DNA of 64,000 bases from Meghimatium bilineatum (GCA_034231615.1 CM067307.1:8115013-8179012), one strand, 5' to 3'; shown: positions 32,355 through 44,414, counted from the first letter of the stretch. The notes: generated by a model from the sequence alone, not told the origin. A program made the numbers and translations.

Positions 32355-33090
32355 TTGGTTGGTTGCTGATACAGCTGTCCATGGATTCGTGCCTTTTGAC
32401 CCAATGCGGTTGTGTAATTATATGTATGCGTTTCTTCTTCTTCTTCTGCGTTCGTTCTCAAACTCCTGCAGATTAGCAGGATGTAGTCCGAAGAACGGAA
32501 TGCGTTGTGTCATGGTTTACAGCATTGCTGCGATATCTGCGCCTTTCGGCCTGACACATCCGACTTCAGCATGGCTTTGCGGCATTTACCCTATATGGGA
32601 TGGGACAGCCAACTCCATCCCATAACCACCTTAGTCGCCATTTACGACATGCGTGGAAGGTAAATAGTGTTGCTATTCTTTGCTCCCCTTTCGGGCCCCG
32701 GCAACACACGGGCGTGTATGCGTTTGAAAGCTGTTATTTTGTTTCATATAATGTGTTCCATTATCTGGCCTTGGAGAAAGAATCCTTTTCCTGATTTCAT
32801 CCAGCGCTGAAAATTAAAAAAGGAGATGGTCGACAGTTTTATATGGATTAGTGCACAGCCGGTACTCTGGCGTGTGTTGTGGTTGTATTCTGTTCAAGTA
32901 ATTGTGCATGCTGAGTGCAAAGTCGGAAGATAATACTCTGATTTTTCCTACCCAGAAGGCTTATGCATTTGGGATTTGGGCTGATCATATATATGTAGAT
33001 TTCTTTCTCAGTATTTCCTAATGTTCATTAGTTCAGCCAAGTCTCTAGGTTCACAAATTTCAATATCATGTTAACTGTGTGTGTGGTCGT
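32355..33090 (-). mobile_element. (CCAA)n-tailed LINE 3' end interrupted by family B
   Basis: Same LINE as 1190-1830: TTGGTTGGTTGCTGATACAG, TCATCCAGCGCTG, GTGTGTTGTGGTTGTATTCT, TGGGCTGATCATATAT. A family B element (32434-32714) is inserted near its 3' end. Confidence 0.85.
32434..32714 (-). mobile_element. Family B full-length copy, little diverged
   Basis: 281 bp flanked by TGTATGCGTTT (32423-32433 and 32715-32725). One of the best preserved B copies, including GCCTTTCGGCCTGACACATC and CCCCGGCAACACACGGGC. Confidence 0.95.
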
Positions 33091-33184
33091 TTGTACGCAT
33101 GACTGTTATTGTCTTTCTCCCTTCTTTCTTAAGTCAACTTGGCGTTTTTTCTGAAGGGTAATCGTTTACCCCGGAATGTTTGTG

Positions 33185-33325
33185 TGTTCGTTCTCAAACC
33201 CCCGCCGGATCTCTTTTGTAGCAGGACAATGGTCATGTTAGATTTCCAATAAAATGTAGTACAACGAACTCATTCTGTGTCATCACGTTATTTGCGCCAC
33301 TGGCCCTATCCATACGACTTCAGCG
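33185..33325 (-). mobile_element. Family A copy, diverged
   Basis: CGTTCTCAAACCCCCGCCGG, GTAGCAGGACAATGGTCATG and TTATTTGCGCCACTGGCCC identify it. Confidence 0.75.
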
Positions 33326-33388
33326 TTGGTAACTAACATATTCAATGTTTTTACCACTTTCGCTGAACAGTAGTAACGTAGTATGGAC

Positions 33389-33610
33389 GGTCCGCGTATT
33401 GCAGTGGTTAGAACACTGGCTTTGTATATGAGTGGCCAGATATCAGTCCCCAGTTGAAGCGGAAATGAAACGAATCAGACCAGGAAGTAAAGACTGCGAG
33501 GGAGAGGAGTTAGCTACCGTCCTTCTATAGCAGAGCAACTGAGTTGTGAGATGGCAAACATCTCATACCCCTACGGCAGTTAACTGCTTTGGGTAAACTT
33601 TAGTACGGTA
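33389..33610 (+). mobile_element. tRNA-derived SINE
   Basis: GGTCCGCGTATTGCAGTGG (box A-like) and ATATCAGTCCC (weak box B) fit a degraded tRNA head. It is followed by a body with no open frame. Confidence 0.45.
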
Positions 33611-33725
33611 AACCAGCCATACAAAAGAACTGGCCAAAATATAATCAATATAAAGATACAAGATGAATTTAAATATATTGGGAGTATTTTTACAGACGAA
33701 AGGGCGGAGAGCTCGAGACAATTCT

Positions 33726-33888
33726 TCTTCTTCTTCAACTTTGAATCTTAAACTACACCGGATCTCTCTTATAGCGGAACAATGATTCCATTACATTTCC
33801 AGCAGGATGCGGTGCAGAGAATGGACACTTGTTGTGTAGTTGTTTTATCTTCGACACTGGCCCGACACATCCGTCTTCCGCGGGCACG
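33726..33888 (-). mobile_element. Family A copy, diverged
   Basis: CTTCTTCTTCTTCAACTTTG tail, TTTCCAGCAGGATGCGGTG body, and GGCCCGACACATCCGTCTTC head. Confidence 0.8.
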
Positions 33889-34159
33889 ATTTAAAAAAGT
33901 CAATTACGTAAATTATGAATTCACACAAATGTATTCCGATGGAAACCAAAAGGCAAATCATAAATTCAATCTTAATATCAATATTGTGTTATACATGTCA
34001 GAGGCTTCACTCGTACCTTAAGAGCAATTTCGCATGCCAAATCCATTGCAATACTAAATAACATCGGTGACATGACACATTCTTGTTTCACTCATGTATT
34101 TACTGGGAACCATTCAGAATTGCCAGCTTCTGTTCTTACACAGCATCATGAGTTGTCAT

Positions 34160-35200
34160 AAAATGTTTTTATAATGTACACGTATTTCTGTTGGAATCCA
34201 TATATTTCAAGAATGTTCCAGAGTGAAGGTCTATGTATACTATCAAAGGTGCAGAGTGAATGGTAGATGTATAAATGGATAAAAGCATACTTAATAACAG
34301 AAGAGCTAGAATACAACTGGATGGTTTCACAGCAAGAAAGTCATACAGTACCACAGGAAAGGGTAATGTCCCCCACGTTGTTCCTGGTCTACATCAATGA
34401 TCTGGTGACTTGCTACCACATGGTACGAGAGTGGCAATGTATGCTGATGATTTGTTAATATGGTGCACGGAAGAACGTACGACAGTGGCTACCAAACAGG
34501 CACAGAAATCTATGGACGCCTTAATCACATAAGCAAACAGATTTTGTGTCAGCATCAATATAGATAAGCGCAGCACTACTCTCTTTACTCTCTCACAACA
34601 ACAACAACTGGTGACAGCCAGATAAATAGAGAGCTCTTGAATGGAGACAAACAACCAACATATCTATAGTCACATTTGACAGTAGGCTTACATGGAAGGC
34701 ACACATCAACAAAGCAACAACAAAGGCCAGAAGAAATTTAGCCATCTTGAGAAAAAACTAAGTGGAATCATTCGGGGAGCACATGGGAAAATACATAGTA
34801 ACGTTTACCAGCAGGGCATACGACCACACCTGAAATATGGGTCTACTGCATGATGTCCAACATCAGATACTACATTACATGAGCAAGATAATGTGCAAAA
34901 ACAGGAACTTAGGATTATCACGGGGCAATAAAATCAACACCCATAGTAGAGATGGAGAAAATGGGGAGAATACAAACACTGAGTGAACTAAAATTGGTTG
35001 GGCCAACCCAATACAGAAAACAGGTACTGAATGCAGCGATATCAGGCCGAGAGGGAAACCAGCAACCAATGGTATCATGCAACCCGACTAGGTGACATGT
35101 CTGCAAGACAAAATTTTGAAAATCGTCATGGTGCTCGCCCTGTGAAGTTCTCCAAGGCAGGGAGCAGTGCTGGATTCTGAACCTCGACAGAATACCATCC
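34160..35200 (+). mobile_element. LINE fragment, RT core and thumb
   Basis: VPQERVMSPTLFLVYINDL is RT motif 'QG..LSP.LF...iNDL', followed by the degraded YADD region and the KLSGIIRGAHGK thumb stretch. A 'RIITG...KSTPI' segment near 34915 precedes where RNase H should be. Broken frames. Confidence 0.8.
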
Positions 35201-35254
35201 TCAGCTACTGGAGGTTTCTCTAATCTACCTTGTGGTGCCAGACGGTAGAAGAGG

Positions 35255-36155
35255 AAATCAACTGGCCAACCAGACAGGACAACCAACCCTTCTAAACATC
35301 TTGCACTGGAATGCAGAGGGGGTTTATATAACACAAATATTGAAAACACCTTCCACCAGAAATACATTAGAATTTGCTGCATACAGGAAACCCGCCCCGA
35401 TGAAGAAAACCCTTCAAAATACGAGATTATCAATGTTTTAGAGTTGACAGGAAAAATGGGAGGAATGGTTGCGCACTAACACTGGTCAAGAATAACATCA
35501 ATGCCACAGAAATCAAAGCACACAAGGAAAGTGCTGAATACCAAATAATTAACATAAAACTACATTATTATACTACTCATACTTCTTCTTCTTCTTCTGC
35601 ATTCATTCTCAAACTCCTGCAGATTAGCAGGATGTAGTCCGGAGAACGGAATGCTTTGTGTCATGGTTTACAGCATTGCTGCGATATCTGCACCTTTCGG
35701 CTTGACACATCCGACTTCAGCATGGCTTTGGGTCACTGACCCTATACAGGATGGGACAGCCAACTCCATCCCATAACCTCCTTAGTCGCCTCTTACGACA
35801 TGCATGGAAGGTAAACAGTGTTGCTATTCTTTGCTCCCCTTTCTGGCCCCGGCAACACACGGGGAACTACCTATACAAAACGTCTACTGCTCAAATTACA
35901 TCCCATTAAACACGTTCACCATTAACATCCCCTACAAACACTTCCTGGCAGTTGACGAAACAAGCTGGAAATAAACAATTTGACAGAAGGGGAGAAGGTA
36001 GGAAGTTGGAAAGATGATAACAACCTAATCCTCCTGAATAATCCACAGGATCCACCAATTTTCTACTCAAGAAGATGGCATATCACCTCCACCCCAGGTC
36101 TAGCGTTCTGCACCCCAGAACTGGCTGGAATAATGGAAAGAACAATAGGTGAATA
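35255..36155 (+). mobile_element. LINE endonuclease region interrupted by family B
   Basis: Starts TLLNILHWNAEGVYITQILK (the N-terminus of an APE-type endonuclease) and ends PTFYSRRWHITSTPGLAFCT, both typical of I-group LINE endonucleases. Family B splits it at 35583-35863. It follows the 3'-truncated RT piece, so two LINE copies lie head to tail. Confidence 0.85.
35583..35863 (-). mobile_element. Family B full-length copy in the LINE endonuclease
   Basis: Complete B element. The flanks ACTACTCATA and ACTACCTATA are similar (8 of 10), a probable eroded target duplication. The LINE codons resume directly after it. Confidence 0.88.
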
Positions 36156-36159
36156 GCTT

Positions 36160-36590
36160 GGTAGCAGTGATGTTTGTTTTGTTTTGTGTTTGTCAATAGC
36201 CCCAGGAATTGCGAGTGATTAGCTCTTACTTTCTATGTGCAATAGGGTGATTTTTATGAGCTTTTTTTCATACCCAGGAGACTTCAGCTTTCGGCTGAAT
36301 GCAATGTCTATTGAAGGAGCCTTCTACTCAGAGAGGTATATGTCCCGAAACGAGCTGATAGTTTGACTGGATCATCCATTATGTGTCTTTCCTCCGTCGA
36401 GGCGCTTCGCAGCTAGCAAGCTGTTCTTCGTGTAGGAAGATCATTCCATTACCACTGTGTTTCCCAAGGTATCAGACTTAATTTATTCTGTACAATTTAC
36501 ACTAGCATTTCTCACATAATCGCCTCGGTCGCTTGTGATGGCCTTCCAATTCATCGCAAGACACGTCCTTGATTCTTGATTAGGAACAAG
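36160..36590. other. Intergenic sequence, nothing identified
   Basis: No family recognised. One stretch (GTGATTAGCTCTTACTTTCT) also occurs near 1897, so a further low-copy repeat is possible. Confidence 0.4.
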
Positions 36591-36594
36591 CGTC

Positions 36595-36925
36595 ACAGCA
36601 CTGGGGACATTCCCATATATGCTCTGCTTGCCGTTCCGTCAGCTATCTAAAAGTGTACAAGCTCAGTCTCCCAGTCAGTTGCTGATTACGCGTTCTTCTG
36701 ATCTTTCCGGAGAGAGGGCACTTTCTCCCATCGCCTCTAGTCACTCCCATTTCTACCATTCTCTGAACATGTACATTGTCACGTTCGACTTCCTCCTCGT
36801 CTTCTCGTAGGTTATCCATGACTGCTCTAATCAATTCAACCTTGTCTCTTCTCATCTCGGTGCCGCTCACCAAGGATTTACCAGACAACACATCGGCTCT
36901 TTCATTTCCCCTGACCCCAGCATGA
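36595..36925 (-). mobile_element. Second LINE of the same clade, post-RNase H end
   Basis: The minus strand reads CPGHAGVRGNERADVLSGKS and ends TERQAEHIWECPQCCDA, the same architecture as the neighbouring LINE (VPEHVGVRGNERADQLAS ... QLWMCPVCSDD) but a different family. It begins exactly where that LINE's (AACT)n tail stops. Confidence 0.8.
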
Positions 36926-38700
36926 CCTGGACAGTTAGTTAGTTAGTTAGTTAGTCAGTCGTCGGACCATCGTCACTGCAAACTGGACACATCCATAGTT
37001 GCTCCGATCTCTCCTTGAGTGTATCCGTCATCACACTTCTGCTGACAGTACCGGTCCTATGCAGGTTGACCATCATTCTTCTGCGCCCTCCAAAATGTTC
37101 ACCTCTAGCAACACCACATTTCAATCCCTGATCTTTAATCCTATCCATTGAAAAGGAATCACCATCCACATTAGTCTCACTCTCGCGTGTTATATCTCTT
37201 AAGGAGTTTAAAACGTCAGCGCGATCCATTGCCCCATCGCCCTGTGCCACAATCGCACACGATGCCAGTTGATCCGCTCTTTCATTGCCTCGAACGCCCA
37301 CATGTTCTGGCACGAAAATAAATGTAACCGCTTTCAAGCTCGCATTTCTCAAGGCCTCAATCCACTGTTCGCGAACGAGACCCACTTGTACCTTCTTAAT
37401 CATACTCATAGAGTCACTCAAGATGCAGACCTGCGTTACCTTCTGTGTGCGTAGCCACTCAAATGCCTTGGTCACCGCCATAGTTTCCATGGTCATATTA
37501 CTCGTAGTGACCGCAAAGGCACCACTTTCCTCCTTGATCGTTTTACCTGCGCACTGAGCTGTAAAGGCCCAAGGACTGCGAACATGCCTAATTACAGATC
37601 CATCAGTGTATATAATCACATCGCCCTCTTTGGTATTCTCACTGATTAAAGCATGCACTTCTTTCTCCACAGCTGTGGGACACCATTCTCTGCATTCCCT
37701 GCTAAGTGATATTACTACTCTCAAACAAGTTTCGAAATCTGTGGGTAGACCTATCCATTCCGCACCTGCTGCCACATCCTGTAATCTGCAAACGCTTTGT
37801 ATTACATCCTCAGCACGTCCCATCCACGACCTTCCTCTCTTGAGTCTGCTGCCTTTAACTTTCTGTATTTCGGAATGCAACGGGTGTTCCTTATCTGCAT
37901 GTATTTGAAGGTACGCCCGTGCACGGCAATACTGTAATCTATGCTCGGCTGTTTGGCAGTCAAGTAGGTATCACATAGCTCTTGTCGATGTGTCTCTTGT
38001 GCATCACAGAATGATACGCATTGCTGCATTCTGGACTCTATCCAGTCTTTCGATCTGAGTTTGGCTAAGAGTCAGAATTTCCAGTACATATTCCACCACA
38101 GCCACAACCAAACCCTGGAACAAAAGAAATAACAATCTTTGCTCACACTGCGCAGCAGCCTTAACCTTCATTGCTGCTAGGCCTTTGCCTGCCCTTATGA
38201 TAATGTGGTCAACATGTTCCTTGAAACTCAGGATTCTGTCAAAAAACAAACCCAGATATCTCATTGTGCTAGTTCTTTCTAAACTTTTCCCGGACAACGA
38301 AACTTGTGGCATGTGTGTCTTTACCATGTGATTGTTCAAGGAAAACCACGTCACGAATGCATTAGACGGATTAACCACTGCTCCCGTATCTCGACACCAA
38401 TTTGTCAGTCTGTCCAGCTCCTTCTGTAGTTCCATGACGCACTCTTCTCGATTTCCGCCCTGTCTATACACCAGGATATCATCGGCATATGACATCGTTC
38501 TGCCAACACCTGTGATTTGATTGTCAGCGATATGTACTGTGTATACATTGAAAAGCATAGGAGATAGAGGCGATCCCTGTGGCAGGCCAGGGCTAATAAC
38601 TGTTGGTGTAGGTATCCAGTTACCTGGACAGTAGATCCATGTAATGCTTTGCGCGTTGTTGAGAATAGCGACCCATTACCTCTTCGCCACTGCGTATATA
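36926..38700 (-). mobile_element. LINE, RT and RNase H domains, (AACT)n tail
   Basis: The best preserved LINE here. The minus strand shows an RT with SYADDILVYRQGG, a thumb with MRYLGLFFDRILSFKEHVDH, an RNase H with DVIIYTDGSV and LSDSMSMI and NERADQLA, and a C-terminal Cys stretch (QLWMCPVCSDD). It lacks an endonuclease here and is therefore 5' truncated. The 309-codon open frame 36951-37880 is the RNase H part. At least one frame change separates RT and RNase H. It ends in four to five AACT repeats. Confidence 0.93.
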
Positions 38701-39030
38701 ACCCAAAGAAGTAGGTAGATTACGCCTATCTAGGACAAAGAGCATCAAAATGGGCCATTGTGAACTGAAACCCAAGTTTCTCTGTATGAGCCGTGTTGGG
38801 CAACGGCAGAGAGTCGAGTTGCGTTAGGTTTACAGTGGCATTACTGACTTGCGCCACCCCTCCCCCTCTACGTTGCTCGGAGTCCAGAGTCCTAGTGTCA
38901 ACACCGCTTCGGAAAGGATTTTGAACAATGTGCTTCCGACATTTGTTCAAGGCGTGTCCTGTGTGCAATGGGGAGCTGTTGGTAACAGACATTCGACAAG
39001 CACTACTACCACCTCTTGCAACTATACACA
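38701..39030 (-). other. Unassigned sequence upstream of the LINE
   Basis: A minus-strand frame of about 100 codons with a Cys/His-rich start (GHALNKCRKHIVQNPFR). It may be more of the LINE's 5' region or an older element. I cannot assign it. Confidence 0.3.
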
Positions 39031-39049
39031 ACACACTCTACATAACTGC

Positions 39050-41565
39050 ACCACAGCTGATGAAGACCTGTGCATTCACCAGAAGGGCTATATGATGTCA
39101 AGAACTTCCTGCATGTTCAGCTGATAAAAGATTTCCTCTGCTTCCGCATTGCAAGAGTAAAAGTAGATGGCAAACTAAACAAACGTGTTACTCTCCAACA
39201 AGAAGTGCATCAAGGAGGAGTGAAATCCTACTCTTTTCCTAGTTTTCATCAATAATATTGGAAAGAAACTGTCACATTATATTTCAAAGGCTATTCACGC
39301 AGGTGATTTTGCTGCTTGGAGTGTGACAGACAACATATCCACTGCAAAAAACAAAATGATATCGCATTTGACACCCTAAGTATCTTACTGCGGAGTCCAG
39401 ATCAACCTCTCCAAAACTGTAACAACCATCTTCTCACTTTCAAACCACCAAGAAAAAGTAAATCTACAAATGAATGGGTGAGTTAACACATGAGGAGAAC
39501 CCTACATATCTTGGGGTCAAACTAGACAAGCGACTCACCTGGAAACTGCACCTGATAACCACTGAGCACAAAGCAACCAGGAAACTATTCTTGCTGAAGA
39601 AACTTGCATGCACACGCTGGAGAGCAAATGGAAGTATTCTCCGAAAAAGTCTACTTGGATAAAGTCAGACCTGTAGTTGAATATGGAGTAACAGCCTGTG
39701 CGTCAGCATAAAAACAAATACTGATCGCCTATCATAAGTATAAAATGCGGGCCCAGAGATGACATGCACACCAGAGTGCACAGGCCGGCGCTCCATAGCT
39801 GGTCGAGCATCAGGGTCAGCAAACCACAGTAGGCCAAGACCCTCAGTACACTTCCACGCAGTGGGCCTGGAAACAGGACTGCAGCAACCCTGCTGTACTA
39901 CGGATCGAAGATATGGGAATGCCAACCCGGCCCAAAAAATGCTAGTTGAAGACGGATGTGTCAGGTCGAAAGGCGCAGATAACGCAGCTTGCTGTAAAAC
40001 ATGACACAACGCAGATCACCCTCATACGTCCTTCTCAGGACTTTCTGCGGAATGCTTTCAGAGGGTCCGCCGCAAGGCGTACGAAGAAGAAGAAGTACAA
40101 AATGCAGGACATGACTAATCTCAGGAGGGATGAAAACCACTCCAATCCATTCAAAGAAAAAACACGGAATGCATTGCAGGAACAAGCTGGGGAGCAAATG
40201 GAAATATTCTCTGAAATGTCTACATGGGTACAGTCATACCTGTTGTAGAATATGGAATGACAGCCTGGGCATCAGTATTAAAAACAAATACTGAATACCT
40301 ATCTAAAGTACACAATTCAGGAGTTCGACTTATCTCAGGAGGGATGAAAACCACTCCAATCCATGCAATGGAAAAGCATGTAAACATCTACCCACAGGAT
40401 GAAAGAAGAGAAGAAAAAGTGCCTGTGCAAAGGGAAAAAATTAAGCGCATGCAAAACCATCCAATGCATGCGCAAATTTCTAGATCAACCACAAGCAGGC
40501 TAAAGAGAACCAGCTTCTGTCACATCTCCAACCATCTCAATCAACAACATAATATCATCACAAACCTCCCAAATGAAATTTAAATACTAAAGGATTTTGA
40601 AGAGCCAGATAATAGTCTCCAAAATGCTTCCATAATAACACAGGTTCCTGGAATAATTACTAAGGAATACCAGACTCCACCTCAACTAAAAGCATTGACA
40701 CTTGAAATGATAGAAATAAAATACAATCCCAAGGAATGGACACATGTCTACGCAGATGAATTGGCAGAAGGGCAGTAAGGAATGGAGGAGGTATAATTTT
40801 TATGACTCAAAGATGGGAAGTCAATATCAAAAGCTTTTCCAACCGGGAAATACTCCTCTAACTTTAGAGCAGAAGCAGTTGCACTCTATCAAGCACTGAA
40901 AGTCTTCACGGAACCAGGACTGCCAAGACCAAAGAAGATAGCTATATTCACAAATTGCAGATCCCTACTGGAATCAATCAAGAACAACAGAAATGAAAGC
41001 CGTCTGCACAACATCAGACATGAGCTAAGACATATCCAAAAATCAACAGCTATCGCCCTTCAATGGATGCCATCACACTGTGGAATCATGGGAAATGAGA
41101 AAGCAGATGCTCTGTCAAAAACAGGAAGCGAAATATAGCAAGACAGACACTCACTGTCCTACGAAGAAGCAAAAGCAATAATTCAGAACATATACACAGA
41201 AAAGTGGAAGAAACAAATGGAAGTGGACGACAAACATGATGCAATACATCCCCTCCAAAGATATCAACAGACCACGATATTTCGCCTTAAAACAGGCCAC
41301 TGCAGACTTTTGGGTCATCTTTACTGATTGAGAACTCATACACAGATGGATGTCCATGTGGATCCGGAACCCAGACTCCAGAACACATTCTTCGGGATTG
41401 CCCAACATACACAGAGCAGAGACAGCAGACCCGGCCAGAGGATACAGACTTAGGCAAAAGCTATGGGGCAGCTGCTATGACCTGGAGAAGACAGTGGAAT
41501 TTGCCCTGACAACAGGCCTGGCAATACAATATGACCACAGAAGCTGAAGGAAGAAGAAGGACAAG
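39050..41565 (+). mobile_element. RNase H LINE, two overlapping 5'-truncated copies, split by family F
   Basis: RT codons (RVTLQQEVHQGGV, NPTYLGVKLDKRLTWKLHL) run to 39748. After family F the frame resumes (LISGGMKTTPIH). From about 40145 a second copy begins, because the stretch WGANGNIL...VVEYGMTAWAS is present twice (39620 and 40190). RNase H follows (IAIFTNCRSLLESIKN, WMPSHCGIMGNEKADALSK), then YTDGCPCGSGTQTPEHILRD and the tail CACAGAAGCTGAAGGAAGAA. Broken frames. Confidence 0.87.
39749..40095 (+). mobile_element. Family F retroposon, plus orientation
   Basis: 347 bp, from about GGCCCAGAGATGACATGC to GGCGTACGAAGAAGAAGAAG. The flanks TATAAAATGC (39739-39748) and TACAAAATGC (40096-40105) are a 10-bp duplication with one change. 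It carries the shared core GAAGACGGATGTGTCAGGTC. Confidence 0.9.
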
Positions 41566-41752
41566 TCAGACAATAGGCATTGTTCGTCTTTGCCATTGGA
41601 GATAGACACCTCGATTAGGTATTTACATACATGACAAAAGGTATTGTTCGCCTTGACTATTTAACACAAGCGACCATTCGACTATTTGACCACAAAGTGG
41701 TCAGGTGTAGAGTCGTATTCGTCATCTCTGAACGGGGGAGGGGGGAACGATA

Positions 41753-42090
41753 CATGCTAGTAGCTCAGTAGCTTGAACAGAAGAGCTGCAGACTGAATGT
41801 CTGGGATGTTCGAATCCCGACGGCAAATTGACCGGGGAGAATTGTTTTCATGTACGTAACTTGCAGTCTTCAATTAAATGAGGGAGAGGGCGGGACTTTA
41901 AAATGTATGTGAGAATGTCCGAGGGAAGATTGAATACCTCCCATTTGAGAGACGGATTAAGTCTCTAGGAAAGCCTGTGAACTAAGAGATGTTTAATAAT
42001 ATTTCTTAAGATGTTGTACATTGAATTATTGATGTCGTAACCAGGGATGTTGTAAACCTGGACGTTGTGATGAAGCAATAAACAATTTAT
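41753..42090 (+). mobile_element. tRNA-derived SINE
   Basis: TAGTAGCTCAGTAGC (box A-like) and GTTCGAATCCC (exact box B, 41809-41819) form a tRNA-like head with an inserted loop. It is followed by a ~250-bp body ending near an AATAAA at 42078. Confidence 0.6.
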
Positions 42091-42119
42091 ATATATGAGA
42101 ACTCTGGTTGTCGCTACAT

Positions 42120-42410
42120 CAATCAATCAATCAATCAATAAACCCATAACCCTTCAGGGTCGTAGGGGTACCACATTGGATGCTTCAGCACACAGAGTCC
42201 TCCAGCGAATTCTATCCTCAGCGATGCGGATGAGTATGGAAATATCTTGCCCTGTCCATTCCTTGATGTTGCCTGTCCATGTCTTTATTTGACCTCCTCT
42301 GCTTCTTCCACCCTCGACAGTTCCCTGCAGTATTGTTTTTGACAAGGAATCGTGCCTGCATACATGTCCGAACCATGCTAGTTTTCGTCGTTTCACTTTT
42401 GAAAGCAAAA
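42120..42410 (-). mobile_element. RTE-like LINE 3' end with (ATTG)n tail
   Basis: The minus strand encodes SKVKRRKLAWFGHVCRHDSL then GTVEGGRSRGGQIKTWTGNI, the same family as 55570-56590. The tail reads AATCAATCAATCAATCAATA on plus. Confidence 0.92.
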
Positions 42411-42669
42411 AAATTTTAGGCTACATCTATTTGCTATTATCTTCAACAAAATACTGTCATAACTAAAAGGCATGACTCTTTCACCGTTAAACACTGTCAT
42501 AATGCTACCATTAGTTCATCAATGTGTAATTACATCAGTGATGATGTCTTAACGCTGCTCTCCTGCTGGCATAGACGAGGCAACAATGGAGGGTTTCATT
42601 CGAAGACACCACGTAAATACAAAATTTACAAAGATATCATTGTTATAAAATATAATACAAGCGTCCATG
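42411..42669. other. Intergenic sequence, nothing identified
   Basis: No recognisable feature. Confidence 0.4.
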
Positions 42670-42880
42670 CGTTGCCTTTCCCGGATAGGAAGCATAGAAT
42701 AGCGCCACGTTTTCTTGCCAGACATATCGTAAAAAGCGGTCAACGGGGCCTGAGGGATGAAGTTGGCTGTCCAACCCCATAGAGTGTAGAAGTGACCCAT
42801 AGATCATGCTGAGTTATGATGTGTCAGGCCGAAAGGCGCAGACATCGCATCCAAGTTGTAAACCATGACACAACGAATTC
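42670..42880 (+). mobile_element. Family B copy, plus orientation, tail lost
   Basis: CAGACATATCGTAAAAAGCG, GATGAAGTTGGCTGTCC, GATGTGTCAGGCCGAAAGGC and CATGACACAACGAATTC in sense order. The 3' part after 42880 is replaced. Confidence 0.75.
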
Positions 42881-43189
42881 TTTTATTTTGATCATATTTT
42901 GCAGAGGTTTCACAGAATAAATATGCTCTTGTTAGCCCCGTGAAATATGCTGGTGAAATATGCTCTTGTTAGCCCCGTGCGTGAGTCCAGTTTAATTATA
43001 TTAGGACTATGAAAATTAACAATTATGGAGATTGTGGTTCGCTGTACCCCAGATATACTGTTTCCCTCTTTCGGGTAGAAACTAATGTTTTAACTGTAGA
43101 TGTTAGCCCAATTTGGTTATATCAGGCAGTAATCAGGTAAAAATAATAGTGGTCAAGAGAAGAAGAGATACAAGAATTAACAACAAGAT

Positions 43190-43860
43190 TGAAGCTATGC
43201 GTCAAAAATAATTTGCCATAGAAGTAATCACTTAGTTTCAATCAATATAAAGCTTAATAATCGAAGATTAGAGGAGGTTTCTGTTTACTTTTCTGGGAGT
43301 CCAGATTATTGGGGATAGTGAATCAACAGCCGAAGTTAAGAAACGACTGGCCATGGCCATATTCGCCATGACAAGATTAAACACCCCTTCGAAAAGCAGG
43401 ATCACCACCCGTTTTAAGATCAACTTATACACATTTTTGGTTTTGTCAATATTTCTATATGGTTGTGAGACCTGGACTTTAGCAGCATATTTAGTGAGAA
43501 TAATCCAGACGTTTGAAAACAGACTCTATAGAGATGTGTTGGTTATCTGTTATCGAAAACATAAGACCGATGTTATTGTGCATGATAAAATTAATTAATT
43601 AGCTGGGCAACAAGAACCACTGTTGACAATCGCGAAACTTCGTAAACTCCGATGGTACGGGAGCGTGATGAGACATTCGGTGGAGGGTATAAGAAGGCGA
43701 GGTAGAAAGAAAAAAACTTGACTGGATAATATTACAAAATGGACTGGGTGTGAAGATTTCAAACTCATCAGGATTGTAGAGGATAGAGAGGCGTGGAGAT
43801 CTTTCTGCACCAAAGGTCTCATTGTGACACCACTGACGGGTTATGGGTTTATTATTATTA
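43190..43860 (+). mobile_element. RTE-like LINE 3' end with (ATT)n tail
   Basis: The plus strand has FLYGCETWTLAAYLVRIIQT and, in another frame, QEPLLTIAKLRKLRWYGSVM and TWLDNITKWTGC, followed by a run of ATT. A different family from the (ATTG)n-tailed one. Broken frames. Confidence 0.83.
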
Positions 43861-43904
43861 TTATAATAGTTGTCGCGGTTTATGTGATTCTACAAACACT
43901 GCTT

Positions 43905-44400
43905 TCTAATGTAAACATCATCATCTGGTGCCGTGTCTGCATAGAAGGGTGGCTGCTGCAACGTACCTCCAGCATTTTCTGTCTCTTGCACTCTACTAGA
44001 CTAACCAAGGTGTCATGTATTTTAATTCATTCATTCATTTTCCTTTTGCGCTGAAGTTAGCGCATAGGGCAGAGGTCAGATCTCTCCAATTCTGTATGTT
44101 CAAAGTTATTCTGTGCAGTTCTTGAATAGTATGAATATTGGTTGTTTTACTTTCTCTAAGTATTATTCTTCTGAGTTTTTCTTTGGTCTACCCCTTGCTC
44201 TTTTGCCTGTAGGTATTCATGCAAGAGATTGGTAGGACATGCCCGATGTAGGACCAAAGGCGTTTTTTGATAACATCTGTGATGAAATTTTGATATGTCT
44301 CTTCTCTGATTTTATCATTCGATTTGAATTCACTCCAATAGGTGTTAGTTATCCTACGAAAACATTTGTTCTCGTATTTTAATAGGTCCACAATATTGTA
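43905..44400 (-). mobile_element. Two RTE-like LINE 3' ends in series
   Basis: 43905-44020 carries a CATCATCATCTGGTGCCGTG tail and TGCACTCTACTAGACTAACC as in 63465-63570. 44030-44400 begins with an ATTCATTCATTC tail and on minus encodes FRRITNTYWSEFKSNDK and VIKKRLWSYIGHVLPISC. Confidence 0.75.
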
Positions 44401-44414
44401 TTTGTTTGATTTTT

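Noticed and set aside
36951-37880. 309-codon minus-strand frame as a host gene
   Set aside because: It carries the YTDGS, SDS and NERAD motifs of a LINE RNase H and continues from a LINE RT.
41753-41830. tRNA gene
   Set aside because: Box A and box B are present, but the spacing and arms do not fold into a clean cloverleaf, and a SINE-like body follows.
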